From JBGRQA01 sp041725895 (GTDB lineage: Bacteria > Bacteroidota > Bacteroidia > Bacteroidales > Marinifilaceae): a stretch of 62,395 bases of DNA. The translations under genes and the position numbers were made by a program. Every line of letters begins with the position of its first letter. Positions within the stretch are counted from its first letter, which is position 1. The stretch is taken from contig JBGRQA010000033.1 of assembly GCA_041725895.1 (NCBI GenBank), positions 1 to 62,395 on the forward strand. The letters are read 5' to 3'. This document shows positions 1-8,518 of the stretch, piece after piece. The notes beneath the pieces were generated by a model. That model ran no database searches. It saw only the letters and a list, made by a program, of their open reading frames with translations, and was not told where the DNA came from.

Positions 1-213
1 AAAACATTACTTCATATGTGTGCATTAAATGCAGTCAAGTATGATCCTTATTTAAGACTGTATTACCATCGGAAAATTGAAGAAGGTAAACACAAAATGA
101 ATGTACTAAATAATGTAAGAAACAAGCTGATACACCGTATCTGTGCAGTGTTAACATCTGGTCAAGAGTATGATAAGCATTATTATATGCAACATGTAGT
201 GGAAGCAGCTTAA
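1..213 (+). mobile_element. IS110-family transposase, C-terminal fragment (cut by window edge)
   Basis: The reading frame is open from base 1 to the TAA at 211-213, about 70 codons. It has the look of the extreme C-terminus of IS110/IS116/IS902 transposases: a short 'ALNAVKYDP' segment, then 'YYHRKIEEGKHKMNVLNNVRNK' style helices rich in Lys/Arg, then a 'GQEYD' tail close to the stop. The catalytic DEDD and transposase_20 regions would lie to the left of the window, so I cannot say whether the element is intact. The first in-frame ATG, at 16, is internal to the protein and is not a real start. IS110 elements lack classical terminal inverted repeats, so the right end cannot be placed. Confidence 0.8.
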
Positions 214-697
214 GTAAATAAGAATTTATAACCAGAATTGTTTGGATTATCCATAGAATTCACCGAGTGCCGTAGCCTTGATTTTTTGTTTCTTTTGTAT
301 TAAGACAAAAGAAAAGCCAGTCCGGCTAAAGGATAAAAGCATAATATGAGGAATTGCGTTGAAAGAAAAGTACTTACTGTAATTAGTATAGAACCATAAT
401 TTGATAAGGAACTGAATTTCCTGAATTGCGAAATTACTGATCCGAATCTGATAAAAATACAATAGAGGTCGTTTGGAGTGTGAATCCCGATGGAATAGAC
501 AGGTATTTATCACTCTAAAATGACCGGAAGATGCTTCTTAATCTTTTCCGAAATACTATAACGGAGAAGATTGGCACAAACCCAAACTTTGGGTTTGTGC
601 CTTCTTTAGAATTGAAAAGCAAAAACTGAATTTCAAATGAAATAGGAAAGATATAATTGTCGAATAAAAGTTTTAGAATTTAATTAATTCGTATTGA
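214..697. other. Non-coding stretch between the transposase tail and the riboswitch
   Basis: I see no convincing gene here. A minus-strand open frame at 247-513 has no recognisable domain and a composition unlike the surrounding proteins. The only clear structure is the perfect palindrome at 573-601, listed separately. Confidence 0.5.
573..601 (+). terminator. Perfect 14-bp stem hairpin, terminator-like
   Basis: The arms GGCACAAACCCAAA and TTTGGGTTTGTGCC are perfectly complementary and separated by one base. The sequence following on the plus strand (TTCTTTAG) is only moderately T-rich. It could terminate transcription leaving the IS element, or be a remnant of an insertion. Confidence 0.5.
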
Positions 698-885
698 TTT
701 TGGTGTTCCTTCCAACCGTTCGGAAGGAGGAATGAAAAGGGAATCCGGTGAGAATCCGGAACAGTACCCGCTACTGTAATTCCCGTTTTGCAGTTGCAAA
801 GCATGTTTTTACCCCACAAGCCACTCTTAAATTACGAGGGGAAGGCTGTAAAAACCGGGAATAGTCAGGAGACCTGCCAAATGAT
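697..885 (+). promoter_or_regulatory. Cobalamin (AdoCbl-type) riboswitch
   Basis: The canonical 3' B12 box is present at 863-878 (AGTCAGGAGACCTGCC). Upstream lies the conserved core at about 740-778, with the doubled GAATCCGG motif followed by ACAGTACCCGCTACTGTAA. The 5' edge, GGTGTTCCTTCC near 701, fits the P1/P2 strand. The peripheral P7-P11 region, about 790-860, is present and full length. In Bacteroidota this element normally precedes btuB-like TonB receptors, cobalt/cobamide transporters or B12-independent isozymes. Here it is followed only by a 25-codon frame (1026-1103) and, about 500 bases on, by a YitT gene. The aptamer call is secure; the regulated target is not. Confidence 0.93.
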
Positions 886-1025
886 AACCTAAAACATTTT
901 GCTTCCGGGTTAAGAAGTACGTGTTTGATTGATGTACATATTCTGAATTTGTTTTTTGGAACCTGTCTGTAAAGAGTAGTGGAATTAAAATTGTAATTTT
1001 TTGCAATCCGTTAAATAATTAAATC

Positions 1026-1103
1026 ATGCTAAGAATCAGCTGTTTCTTTATTTGTCTTTTTCTGTTGATGAAAATTCAATTTCCTAAGAGTATTCATTTA
1101 TAG
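1026..1103 (+). pseudogene. Short signal-peptide-like frame behind the riboswitch, probable remnant of the regulated gene
   Basis: ATG at 1026 opens a 25-codon frame that encodes an N-terminal hydrophobic stretch (LRISCFFICLFLL) resembling a signal peptide or first membrane helix, ending at TAG 1101-1103. Reading on in the same frame past the stop gives a further open segment to about 1151, including 'GPMVLAGLLPLINAIGR', before another stop. The position is where the target of the cobalamin riboswitch should start. I infer a decayed or deleted transporter or receptor gene; a genuine small membrane peptide or leader is the alternative. Confidence 0.35.
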
Positions 1104-1146
1104 TACGAAGCCGGCCCAATGGTTTTAGCAGGTCTACTACCATTAA

Positions 1147-1347
1147 TTAATGCAATTGGCCGGTAAATGGAAAGACAGAATTGAAGGTCTGTGGCTTACA
1201 GGCTTTGCATGCTATGATTAATCCTTGAATGCAATAGCGTCTTTTGTAGTCTGCTTCAATTGGCTGTCCATTCCTTTTTAGTGCAGTGTTGTTGTACTCT
1301 ACTTCTTTGGCTGGCAGAAAGGCCGGGTGAGTGGTTTTATGCTGCAC
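1147..1347 (-). CDS. Small open frame of unknown function (doubtful)
   Basis: This is a 66-codon minus-strand frame between the riboswitch remnant and the YitT gene. The peptide is basic and reads somewhat protein-like (motifs 'FLPAKEVEYNNTALKRNGQP' and 'CKACKPQTF'), but I recognise no family and see no clear promoter. It may instead be part of a dispersed intergenic repeat. Kept with low confidence because its base composition, richer in G+C than the flanks, suggests a separate origin. Confidence 0.2.
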   Translation of the reverse strand: MQHKTTHPAFLPAKEVEYNNTALKRNGQPIEADYKRRYCIQGLIIACKACKPQTFNSVFPFTGQLH

Positions 1348-1393
1348 CTTTGTTTTTTAATGAATACATACGCAACTTTCAAAATATTTAGAA

Positions 1394-2416
1394 ATGACAT
1401 TTTTGCAGAAAGATAATCGGGTTTCATATCAATGGATTTATCAATATTCGTTGGTAATTGCCGGAACATTTATAATGGCATTGGGTTTTGTTTTCTTTAT
1501 TGATCCTCATGGCATTGTTCCCGGTGGTGTTTATGGTATAGGAATCATTGTTAACAATATGACTCAGGGTGTATTTCCCCAGGGCCCTTTTGGTGTTTTG
1601 GAACCGGAAAATTATTCAAGTTTTCTTGGATCAATCAGCTACAAGGTAATGGATTATATTAACGGTATGTTTGTGCAATACAAGGGAGGAATACCAATTG
1701 GGTTTACTGGTTTGTTAATTAACATTCCTTTGACTCTTATAGGCGTTAAGGTTTTGGGACCCAAATTTGGATTAAAAACGATACTGGGCTTTATTCTCTG
1801 TACCATTTTTATCGATTCGCTTACTGCCTGGTGGGGATTGGAACCTTTGGTTAAGGATGTTCTTTTGTCTTGCGTTTTTGGAGGAATCCTGATTGGTTTT
1901 GGTCTTGCCTTGGTTTTTAAAGCTCGTGCTACCACCGCAGGTTCGGATATCATTGCCATGATTATTGAGAAATATACCAAAATCTCATTGGGGAAATTGA
2001 TGATATATGTTGATTCTACCATTGTTCTTTGTAGTCTTTTGGTAAATGTAGACTGGCAAATTCCTTTGTATTCCTGGACTGTGATCTATATTACCGGTAG
2101 AGCTATTGATATGACTTTACAGGGAACAAATGTGGAGAAGGCGCTTTTCATCATTTCAGAGAAATACGAGGTGATCCGGAATAAAATTGTAACCGACCTG
2201 AAGCGGGGAGGAACCTTTATTCAGGGGCAGGGAATTTATAACAAAGCCTCTAAAAACATGATCTTTGTTGTACTGAACAGAAGAGAGCAGGCAATATTAG
2301 AGGACTATATTCATGCTATTGATCCCGAAGCCTTTCTTACGGTGATGGAAACCAATGAAATATTGGGAAGAGGATTCAAATCTCTTAAAGAAAAGGTTGC
2401 AACAAACGATCTTTAA
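1394..2416 (+). CDS. YitT family membrane protein (DUF161 + DUF2179)
   Basis: The 340-residue product has the two-part YitT architecture. The N-terminal two thirds hold about five to six membrane segments, beginning at about residues 17-36 and including glycine-rich 'GIVPGGVYGIGIIV' and 'GILIGFGLALVFKARATTAGSDI' stretches typical of the family. The C-terminal ~100 residues form the soluble DUF2179 domain ('KALFIISEKYE...RGGTFIQGQGIY', ending near 'LGRGFK'). The protein is slightly longer than the usual 280-300 residues because of an insertion after the first glycine-rich helix. Substrate is unknown; the family is loosely proposed to transport small solutes. It stands alone and is closed by a hairpin at 2442-2495. 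The upstream cobalamin riboswitch is ~500 bases away; regulation by it is possible but unproven. Confidence 0.9.
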   Translation: MTFLQKDNRVSYQWIYQYSLVIAGTFIMALGFVFFIDPHGIVPGGVYGIGIIVNNMTQGVFPQGPFGVLEPENYSSFLGSISYKVMDYINGMFVQYKGGIPIGFTGLLINIPLTLIGVKVLGPKFGLKTILGFILCTIFIDSLTAWWGLEPLVKDVLLSCVFGGILIGFGLALVFKARATTAGSDIIAMIIEKYTKISLGKLMIYVDSTIVLCSLLVNVDWQIPLYSWTVIYITGRAIDMTLQGTNVEKALFIISEKYEVIRNKIVTDLKRGGTFIQGQGIYNKASKNMIFVVLNRREQAILEDYIHAIDPEAFLTVMETNEILGRGFKSLKEKVATNDL

Positions 2417-2441
2417 GTACTGAATTGAATTTAAAATAAGA

Positions 2442-2495
2442 GAACTGCCTCAAAATTGATTAAGCCCAATGACTGGTTAAACTTTGAGGCAGTTC
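2442..2495 (+). terminator. Intrinsic terminator of the YitT gene
   Basis: The arms GAACTGCCTCAAA (2442-2454) and TTTGAGGCAGTTC (2483-2495) are perfectly complementary around a 28-base loop, followed by ATTTTT. The site lies 25 bases after the YitT stop. Confidence 0.8.
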
Positions 2496-2619
2496 ATTTT
2501 TGGGATTCTTCCCGATTCTGATTGTGTTAAATGTTCTTTGTGTGCAATTGGGGGCTTGTCTCGTGAGAGGGTTTAAATCGTATGGCTATAAATCGGCCTG
2601 AAAATACAGAACATTTTAG

Positions 2620-2638
2620 CCTGGAGTATCACTCCGGG
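2620..2638 (-). terminator. Possible terminator hairpin for the redox operon
   Basis: The arms CCTGGAGT and ACTCCGGG pair (one G-T) around a 3-base loop. On the minus strand a weak TAAAATG tract follows. It is the only hairpin I see between the TerB-like gene end and the YitT terminator. Confidence 0.35.
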
Positions 2639-2697
2639 TAGGATGGAAGCGAGAAAAGCGATCGTGGTTTTTGAAAACGGAGTTGTTCTTTCCCCTT

Positions 2698-3096
2698 TCA
2701 TTCCTTATCCCTTTTCAGAAATAGTTCCAGACGATCCAGATCCCTGGCAAACCGTAAGGTCAATTCCTGGGCAAAGTTGGTGATTACCTTCTCTTCCTGA
2801 GGTTCAATGCCTGCACTTGCTTCCGCTATTTTTTCAATGATTTCAATGAGTTCCTGGTATTCCGGTGCCGGACCATAATCATGGCAAAAATTCAATACTT
2901 TATTGTACAGGTATTCAATGGGGGGATGATGGTTTACTTCATAATCGAAGGACCATTTGATCTCCCTGGACCAGGGATGAAGGTCCAGAATTTTTTCAAG
3001 GGCTACCATCTCCTCCTTCTGGATGATACCATCGGCCATGGCTACCACGTAGATTAACTCACCAAAAGCGTCATATAGTCTTGCTTTCCTGTCCAT
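2698..3096 (-). CDS. TerB-like protein
   Basis: The 132-residue soluble protein resembles the TerB/DnaJ-associated helical domain. The N-terminal 'AFGELIYVVAMADGIIQKEE' segment, with an acidic 'ADG.I...E' loop, matches the metal-binding-like turn of TerB proteins, and a second acidic 'EPQEEKVITNF' segment follows. It is the last gene of the seven-gene redox cluster, 21 bases after the HdrA-like gene. Its position suggests an accessory or assembly role for the complex rather than tellurite resistance; that is inference from context. Confidence 0.65.
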   Translation of the reverse strand: MDRKARLYDAFGELIYVVAMADGIIQKEEMVALEKILDLHPWSREIKWSFDYEVNHHPPIEYLYNKVLNFCHDYGPAPEYQELIEIIEKIAEASAGIEPQEEKVITNFAQELTLRFARDLDRLELFLKRDKE

Positions 3097-3117
3097 AAAG
3101 TAATATTGCGTACTTAA

Positions 3118-5520
3118 TTAACTTAATAATTCAACAGTCTTTTCAATTTCAGCGGGTGTTACCTGGTCGATAATTTCCTTTAAATTTCGAATGGTGCGTG
3201 CAAATTTCTCACCTTCTGCCGCACTGATCCATGCCAGTTGCAATCGCTCCTTATTGATGCCTTTCTTCTCCAGTTTTTTCCACAAGCGTTCCACCCGTTT
3301 CTTGGTTTGAAGGTTGGCGTTGATGTAGTGACAATCGTTGATGTGACAGCCGGATACAAGAACGGCTGCAGCCCCCCTCCGGAAGGCATGCAGAACAAAT
3401 TCCTCCGATACTCTACCACTACACATCGAGCGGATGATGCGAACATTGGCCGGGTACTGAATCCGGCTTACCCCGGCAAAGTCAGCTCCAGCGTAGGAGC
3501 ACCAGTTGCAACAGAAGGCCACGATTTTTTCGTGGGCATTCTCCTCGGTTACTGCATCGATCTGGGCCACGATTTGCTCATCGGTAAAATGCTGCATGGT
3601 AATGGCATTGAAGGGACATTCGGCACCACAGGTTCCACAACCCGCACAGGCAGCCTCGATGGTTGCTGCTGGAATATTCTTCGCTTTGTCCATTTGGATG
3701 GCATTGTAGGGACAAACTTTGGCACACATACCACAAATTTTACAAAGCTCCGGATCGATTTTGGAGGTGATGGCCTCCACCCGGATTTTGCCTGCCTTCA
3801 TCAGAATACTGGCTCTCGCAGCGGCAGCACTGGCTTGGGTTACACTGTCCTTAATGTCTTTGGGGCCTTCGGCACAACCGGCAAAGAAAACACCTTGGGT
3901 AGGGGCATCCACTGGTTTCAATTTGGGATGCGATTCCATGAAGAATCCGTCGGCTGTTCTCGAAAGGGTTAGCAGTCTCTGAATGACATGTCCGTCGCGT
4001 GTGGGTTGGATGCCTACCGATAGCACAACCAGATCCACTTCATGCTCCATTATCTGACCGGTATTGGTATTCTCTGCAATCACCACAAGGTTTTGGGTTT
4101 GGGGGTCCTCCTTGATTTCGGATGGGAGTCCCCTGAGATAACGGATTCCCTCGTTTTTGGATCGTTGGTAGAGATCTTCAAAGCCTTTTCCGTAGGCCCG
4201 AATGTCCAGGTAGAAGACCTTGATTTCGGTATCCGGCCAGTGTTCCTTGATCAGAAGGGAATCTTTGATGGTATTCATACAGCACACATTGCTGCAGTAG
4301 GGATTGCCTCGTTTGGCATTGCGGGAGCCGACACACTGGATGAATGCTACCGTTTTGGGTGCTTTCCGGTCACTGGGTCGGATGAGATGGCCGCCGCTTG
4401 GACCACCAGCATTAATCAGTCGTTCGAATTCGAGACTGGTGATTACATTGGGGAATTTACGGTAACCATATTCTACGTATTCGGTAGGATCGTAAACATC
4501 AACACCCGTGGCTACGATAATGGTTCCCACATCCAGTTCCACGGTTTCGTCACGCATATCAAAATTGATGGCCTTCTTTTCGCACTTCTCAACACACTTG
4601 TTGCAGGCGATAGGCACATACCCCAGGCAATCATCCATGTTGATGATGTAGGCCGATGGAACGGCCTGGGCAAACGGGGTATAGATGGCTTTTCGGGTGG
4701 CCAGGCCAACGTCAAACTCATTGGGGCGAATTACCGGACAAACCTCGGTACAATCGCCACAGGCCGTACATTCTTTCTCATCTACATACCTTGCTTTTTT
4801 GAGTACTTTTACCTTGAAATTCCCAACGTAACCGCTCACATCCACAACTGTGCTGTTGGAATAGATGGAGATATTGGAATGTCGACCGGCCTCACTCATT
4901 TTGGGTGCCAGGATACAGATGGAGCAGTCCATGGTGGGAAAGGTTTTGTCGATTTGGGCCATTTTGCCACCAATACTGGGTTCTTTTTCCACAAGATACA
5001 CCTGGTAGTTCTGGTCTGCCAGATCCAATGCCGCCTGGATGCCAGCCACTCCGCCTCCAATAACCAATGCTTTGGGGGTAACCGGAACCTCCGTTTCGGT
5101 TTGTGCTTCGAGTAGGCGGGCACGAGCGACGGCCATTTTCACAAGGTCTTTTGCCTTTTCGGTGGCATTCTTCTTGTCGTAGAGGTGCACCCAGCTACAA
5201 TGGTCCCGAATGTTAGCCATTTCAAAGAGGTAGGGATTCAATCCGGCTTCGGCAAGAGTATTACGGAAAGTGGGTTCGTGCAGTCGGGGGGTACAGGAAG
5301 CTACAACAATGCGATTCAACTTGTGCTCCTGAATATCCTGTTTAATCAGCTCCTGTCCGGGATCCGAACAAGTATATTTGTTGTCTTTTGAAACAATAAC
5401 ATCCTTTAGTGATGCAGCGTATTCTGCAACCGCCTCACAATCTACCGATCCTGCAATGTTTAAACCGCAATGGCAAACGTATACCCCGATGCGTAGTTCT
5501 ACTTCCTGATTATTGTCCAT
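3118..5520 (-). CDS. HdrA-like FAD/iron-sulfur protein fused to MvhD-type domain
   Basis: The 800-residue protein is built like heterodisulfide reductase subunit A with a C-terminal MvhD/HdrD-accessory domain. It shows an N-terminal HdrA domain with Cys16/Cys18; an FAD-binding GGGVAG at 155-160; two [4Fe-4S] ferredoxin motifs (Cys251/254/257/261 and 298/306/309/313); the HdrA-type Cys396/409/413/414 region; a second FAD segment; a C-terminal dicluster ferredoxin (593/596/599/603 and 625/628/631/635); and an MvhD-like region with Cys670/671/674/700/725/730. HdrA is the flavin that performs electron bifurcation in methanogens and in bacterial Hdr complexes. No HdrB is encoded here. The gene overlaps the HdrC/GltD fusion by 22 bases, so the two are translationally coupled. 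Cytoplasmic; disulfide-reductase activity itself is unlikely without HdrB. Confidence 0.9.
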   Translation of the reverse strand: MDNNQEVELRIGVYVCHCGLNIAGSVDCEAVAEYAASLKDVIVSKDNKYTCSDPGQELIKQDIQEHKLNRIVVASCTPRLHEPTFRNTLAEAGLNPYLFEMANIRDHCSWVHLYDKKNATEKAKDLVKMAVARARLLEAQTETEVPVTPKALVIGGGVAGIQAALDLADQNYQVYLVEKEPSIGGKMAQIDKTFPTMDCSICILAPKMSEAGRHSNISIYSNSTVVDVSGYVGNFKVKVLKKARYVDEKECTACGDCTEVCPVIRPNEFDVGLATRKAIYTPFAQAVPSAYIINMDDCLGYVPIACNKCVEKCEKKAINFDMRDETVELDVGTIIVATGVDVYDPTEYVEYGYRKFPNVITSLEFERLINAGGPSGGHLIRPSDRKAPKTVAFIQCVGSRNAKRGNPYCSNVCCMNTIKDSLLIKEHWPDTEIKVFYLDIRAYGKGFEDLYQRSKNEGIRYLRGLPSEIKEDPQTQNLVVIAENTNTGQIMEHEVDLVVLSVGIQPTRDGHVIQRLLTLSRTADGFFMESHPKLKPVDAPTQGVFFAGCAEGPKDIKDSVTQASAAAARASILMKAGKIRVEAITSKIDPELCKICGMCAKVCPYNAIQMDKAKNIPAATIEAACAGCGTCGAECPFNAITMQHFTDEQIVAQIDAVTEENAHEKIVAFCCNWCSYAGADFAGVSRIQYPANVRIIRSMCSGRVSEEFVLHAFRRGAAAVLVSGCHINDCHYINANLQTKKRVERLWKKLEKKGINKERLQLAWISAAEGEKFARTIRNLKEIIDQVTPAEIEKTVELLS

Positions 5521-6923
5521 TTCTTTTCCAAATAATTAATGATTCCATTTACGGCTTTGCTGGCCGTCATCATGCCTTCCGAAACGTTTCCTGCAGCCAG
5601 AACAGCATCGCCACCGGCAAAAACTCCTTCCAGGTTGGTTGCCATGTTTATTGGATTTACTGCTATGGTTCCATCCCCGTTCAGTTGAATTTCTTTGGGA
5701 AGAAAATCAACCATTGGTTTATCTCCAATTGCGACAACTATTTTATCCGCTTTCATCAGGAAGTTTGAATTCTCCACCTGTATGGGGCGCCTTCTTCCCG
5801 AGAGATCCGGATAGCCCAATTCCATTTTTACCACTTCAACGCTTTCCAACTTCTCTTTACCTATAAAACGGATTGGACTCACCAGGTATTGGAATTGAAT
5901 GCCTTCCTTTTCAGCAATATTGATTTCACTTTCATCTGCAGGCATCTCATCTTTCGAACGCCGGTACAATACGGTCACCTCTTTGGCTCCATATTTTATA
6001 GAAGCCATGGCCGAATCTATCGATGTATTGCCACCTCCAACTACAACAATCCGATCTTCAGTTACCGGTAGGTTGTTGGTCTTTAGCTTTTCCAGGAAAT
6101 GCAGGGAGCCCATTACTTCCGGCAGGTCTTCACCATCCAGGTTCATTTTCAGGGAACCATGGGCGCCGGTAGCAACAAATACTGCTTCAAATCCGTCCCG
6201 GAACAGCTGGTCGAATGGCATATCCTGTCCTATGGCTGTATTGGTATGGATGTCAACCCCCAGGCTTTCGATGAATCTTACATCACAGTCAATGGTTTCA
6301 TCATCCAGTCGATATTCGGGAATGCATCTGCGAAACATTCCGCCAATTCTGTCGGCCGCTTCGAACAGACTCACCTGGAAGCCTTTCAAACGTAACAGAT
6401 AGGAGGCGTACAATCCGGCTGGCCCCGAACCGATGATAGCAATACGATTATCGAGTTGAGGTACTTTTCTGTCAGTAGTTTTTCTTTCAATCAATTCATC
6501 TATAACCTCCTTGTCAATTGGAAATCTCTCCGGATGGAAACAAACACGGAAGAAACTTTCGGCAAAGGGTATTTTTTCCTGTATTACTTTCAGGGCTTCA
6601 TGTAGCTGATCCAGGCCTTTCTCTTCAATGGCGATTTTTCTCAGTTCGGTGAGTATCTTTGGCAATTCCAGTCCTTGAGGGCAATGTTTGTTGCAGGTAT
6701 AGCAGGATGCACAGAACCAGATGTCTATCGAGTTAATGACATCTTCCGGGTTTTCAATTAATCTTTCCAGAAGGTGGCGGGGATTGAAGTGCTCGGGAAA
6801 GAAATAGGCCATAGGACACCCACCGCTGCATCTGCCGCATTCCAAACACTTGTTGGCCTGCTTCAGTAAATCCTGAAAACCTTTATCCTTTTGGAAGTTA
6901 TATGCCTCTTGTGCATTGTTCAT
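5499..6923 (-). CDS. HdrC-like/GltD-like fusion: iron-sulfur NAD(P)H-dependent FAD oxidoreductase
   Basis: The 474-residue protein begins with an HdrC-like dicluster domain (Cys26/29/32/36 and Cys71/74/77/81, residues 1-100). A GltD/NfnB-type flavoprotein follows, with FAD motif GSGPAG at 165-170, a second dinucleotide motif 'VVVGGGNTSIDSAMAS' near residue 300, and the closing 'GVFAGGDA' FAD motif. GltD-type modules pass electrons from NAD(P)H to flavin. An N-terminal HdrC-like domain in place of the usual GltD cluster domain suggests it docks on HdrA. It lies between the oxidoreductase gamma gene and the HdrA-MvhD gene and overlaps the latter, so it is probably the NAD(P)H entry or exit module of one complex. 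The electron path is inferred. Confidence 0.88.
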   Translation of the reverse strand: MNNAQEAYNFQKDKGFQDLLKQANKCLECGRCSGGCPMAYFFPEHFNPRHLLERLIENPEDVINSIDIWFCASCYTCNKHCPQGLELPKILTELRKIAIEEKGLDQLHEALKVIQEKIPFAESFFRVCFHPERFPIDKEVIDELIERKTTDRKVPQLDNRIAIIGSGPAGLYASYLLRLKGFQVSLFEAADRIGGMFRRCIPEYRLDDETIDCDVRFIESLGVDIHTNTAIGQDMPFDQLFRDGFEAVFVATGAHGSLKMNLDGEDLPEVMGSLHFLEKLKTNNLPVTEDRIVVVGGGNTSIDSAMASIKYGAKEVTVLYRRSKDEMPADESEINIAEKEGIQFQYLVSPIRFIGKEKLESVEVVKMELGYPDLSGRRRPIQVENSNFLMKADKIVVAIGDKPMVDFLPKEIQLNGDGTIAVNPINMATNLEGVFAGGDAVLAAGNVSEGMMTASKAVNGIINYLEKKWTIIRK

Positions 6924-7010
6924 TATTTTCTGTTGTTTAGGAGATAATGCCGATACTAGTGTTATCTGTTATTCCGTTTCTGTACTAATTGGGTGATATG
7001 CATCTTTGAC

Positions 7011-7589
7011 TCACACAATTTTGAAACCGGTATTGCTTCCTATTTTAAATTTTTCTTTTCCGTATTCAAAGCCTTTGGTAAAAGCTTTTAGATTCAATTC
7101 TTGCGTTCCTTTTGGGACGCTGGTTTCAATTGCTTTTTCCATGGATTCCGGGGAAATGGTTCCGGAAATTGCTGTAAAAAAGCCCAGCATAATAATGTTG
7201 GCAACGATTTTGCGTCCCATTTCTTCCGCCATTCGGGTGGCAGGAACGGACCAGGCCTGAATGGAGGGATCCAAATTGAAATGGTTCTCTACCAGATCTT
7301 CATCGAAAAATAGTATCCCTTTTTTGGCAAGGCTGGCAATGTATTTGTCATAAGCCTCCTTAGAGAGGATGATGAGGATGTTGGGATGCAGTACCATAGG
7401 ATAGTCCACTTCCTCATTGGAGACTATGATTTGCGCATTACAAGCCCCTCCACGGGATTCCGGACCATAGCTTTGGGTAAGCGTTGCATTTTTCTGATCG
7501 TACAAAGATGCAGCTTTCCCGATGATGTAGCCGGCAAGAATGATACCTTGGCCACCAAAACCGCCTAATTTTATTTCCAGATTATGCAT
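7011..7589 (-). CDS. korC: 2-oxoacid:ferredoxin oxidoreductase, gamma subunit
   Basis: The 192-residue protein begins with the family signature 'LGGFGGQGIILAG' at residues 8-20 and has the conserved 'YGPESRGG' segment at about residue 41, both diagnostic of the gamma (KorC/PorG/VorC) subunit of TPP-dependent 2-oxoacid oxidoreductases. Its start codon overlaps the end of the beta gene by eight bases, consistent with coupled translation. The subunit supports CoA-dependent catalysis in the KorABCD assembly. Whether the substrate is 2-oxoglutarate or a branched-chain 2-oxoacid cannot be told by eye. Confidence 0.9.
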   Translation of the reverse strand: MHNLEIKLGGFGGQGIILAGYIIGKAASLYDQKNATLTQSYGPESRGGACNAQIIVSNEEVDYPMVLHPNILIILSKEAYDKYIASLAKKGILFFDEDLVENHFNLDPSIQAWSVPATRMAEEMGRKIVANIIMLGFFTAISGTISPESMEKAIETSVPKGTQELNLKAFTKGFEYGKEKFKIGSNTGFKIV

Positions 7590-8418
7590 CCTTTTGTTTT
7601 ATGGTTTCTTTTTTGACCGTTCTTTTCTCAATGAGTCCGGCTTTCTCTATATCTATAAATTTTCCTACCACAATTTTCCCGTTCAGGTCCAATTCAGCGT
7701 CCCTGGGATCAATGCCATGTTTGATGATGCTATTGTCCTGGTAGTATTGCATTTCCTCGATTCCTTCCCCCAGGTTGTTTTTCTTTCCGTAGTTGGCCGG
7801 GCAAGGGGAGATGATCTCAATAAACGAAAAGCCTTTCTTATTCAATGCCTCCTCAATGGAATTGGTGAGTCGGCGAACATGAAGGGATGTCCATCGTGCC
7901 ACATACACCGCACCACTGGCTGCTGCCAGATGAACCAAATTAAATGGGTGCTCTCCATGACCGTAGGGTGAAGTGGACGTTTTGGCATTTAGGGGAGTTG
8001 TTGAACCGAATTGGCCCCCTGTCATTCCGTAATTGAAGTTGTTTACACAGATTACGGTAATATCAATGTTTCTGCGTGCTGCGTGGATAAAATGGTTGCC
8101 TCCGATTGCAAACAGATCGCCATCCCCGCTGAATACGGTAACGTTAAGTTTCGGATTGGCCAGTTTCAGACCGGTTGCAAAGGGAATGGCCCTACCGTGA
8201 GTCGTGTGAAAGGAATCGATGTTGGTATATCCGGCAACGCGGCCGGTGCAGCCAATTCCTGAAACGATAACACTACTGTTGAGGTCAATTCCGGATTGAT
8301 TCAATGCGGCCAGAAAACAGGTGAAATCCGTTCCCAATCCGCATCCGGAGCACCAGATGTGGGGCATACGATCGGCTCGTATGAGATGATCCATGGGGTG
8401 AATTTCATTATTCTTCAT
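7582..8418 (-). CDS. korB: 2-oxoacid:ferredoxin oxidoreductase, beta (TPP-binding) subunit
   Basis: The TPP/Mg site is visible as 'SGDGDLFAIGGNH' followed by 'NNFNYGMTGGQ', and the N-terminal cluster-ligating 'WCSGCG' motif is present. It is of typical length for a KorB/PorB-type subunit that lacks a fused ferredoxin. An upstream in-frame ATG at 8454 would add 12 residues. I prefer 8418 because it begins just before the conserved N-terminus (MKNNEIHPMD) and has an A-rich leader (ATTACAACAA), as Bacteroidota genes usually do. It is the third gene of the redox operon and overlaps the gamma gene. Confidence 0.9.
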   Translation of the reverse strand: MKNNEIHPMDHLIRADRMPHIWCSGCGLGTDFTCFLAALNQSGIDLNSSVIVSGIGCTGRVAGYTNIDSFHTTHGRAIPFATGLKLANPKLNVTVFSGDGDLFAIGGNHFIHAARRNIDITVICVNNFNYGMTGGQFGSTTPLNAKTSTSPYGHGEHPFNLVHLAAASGAVYVARWTSLHVRRLTNSIEEALNKKGFSFIEIISPCPANYGKKNNLGEGIEEMQYYQDNSIIKHGIDPRDAELDLNGKIVVGKFIDIEKAGLIEKRTVKKETIKQKDA

Positions 8419-8518
8419 TTGTTGTAATTTTGAGTATTTTATTGTCCCTTTCATTGTCGGGAAAAGTCGTCAAATTGGATTCAATTTCTTGTATTTGAAA
8501 TTGTCCTTCTGATTCCTT

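Noticed and set aside
3238..5115. Long plus-strand open frames at 3238-3972 and 4042-5115
   Set aside because: They are antisense to the HdrA-MvhD gene, whose motifs are unmistakable, and encode no recognisable domain. They follow from the codon usage of the real gene.
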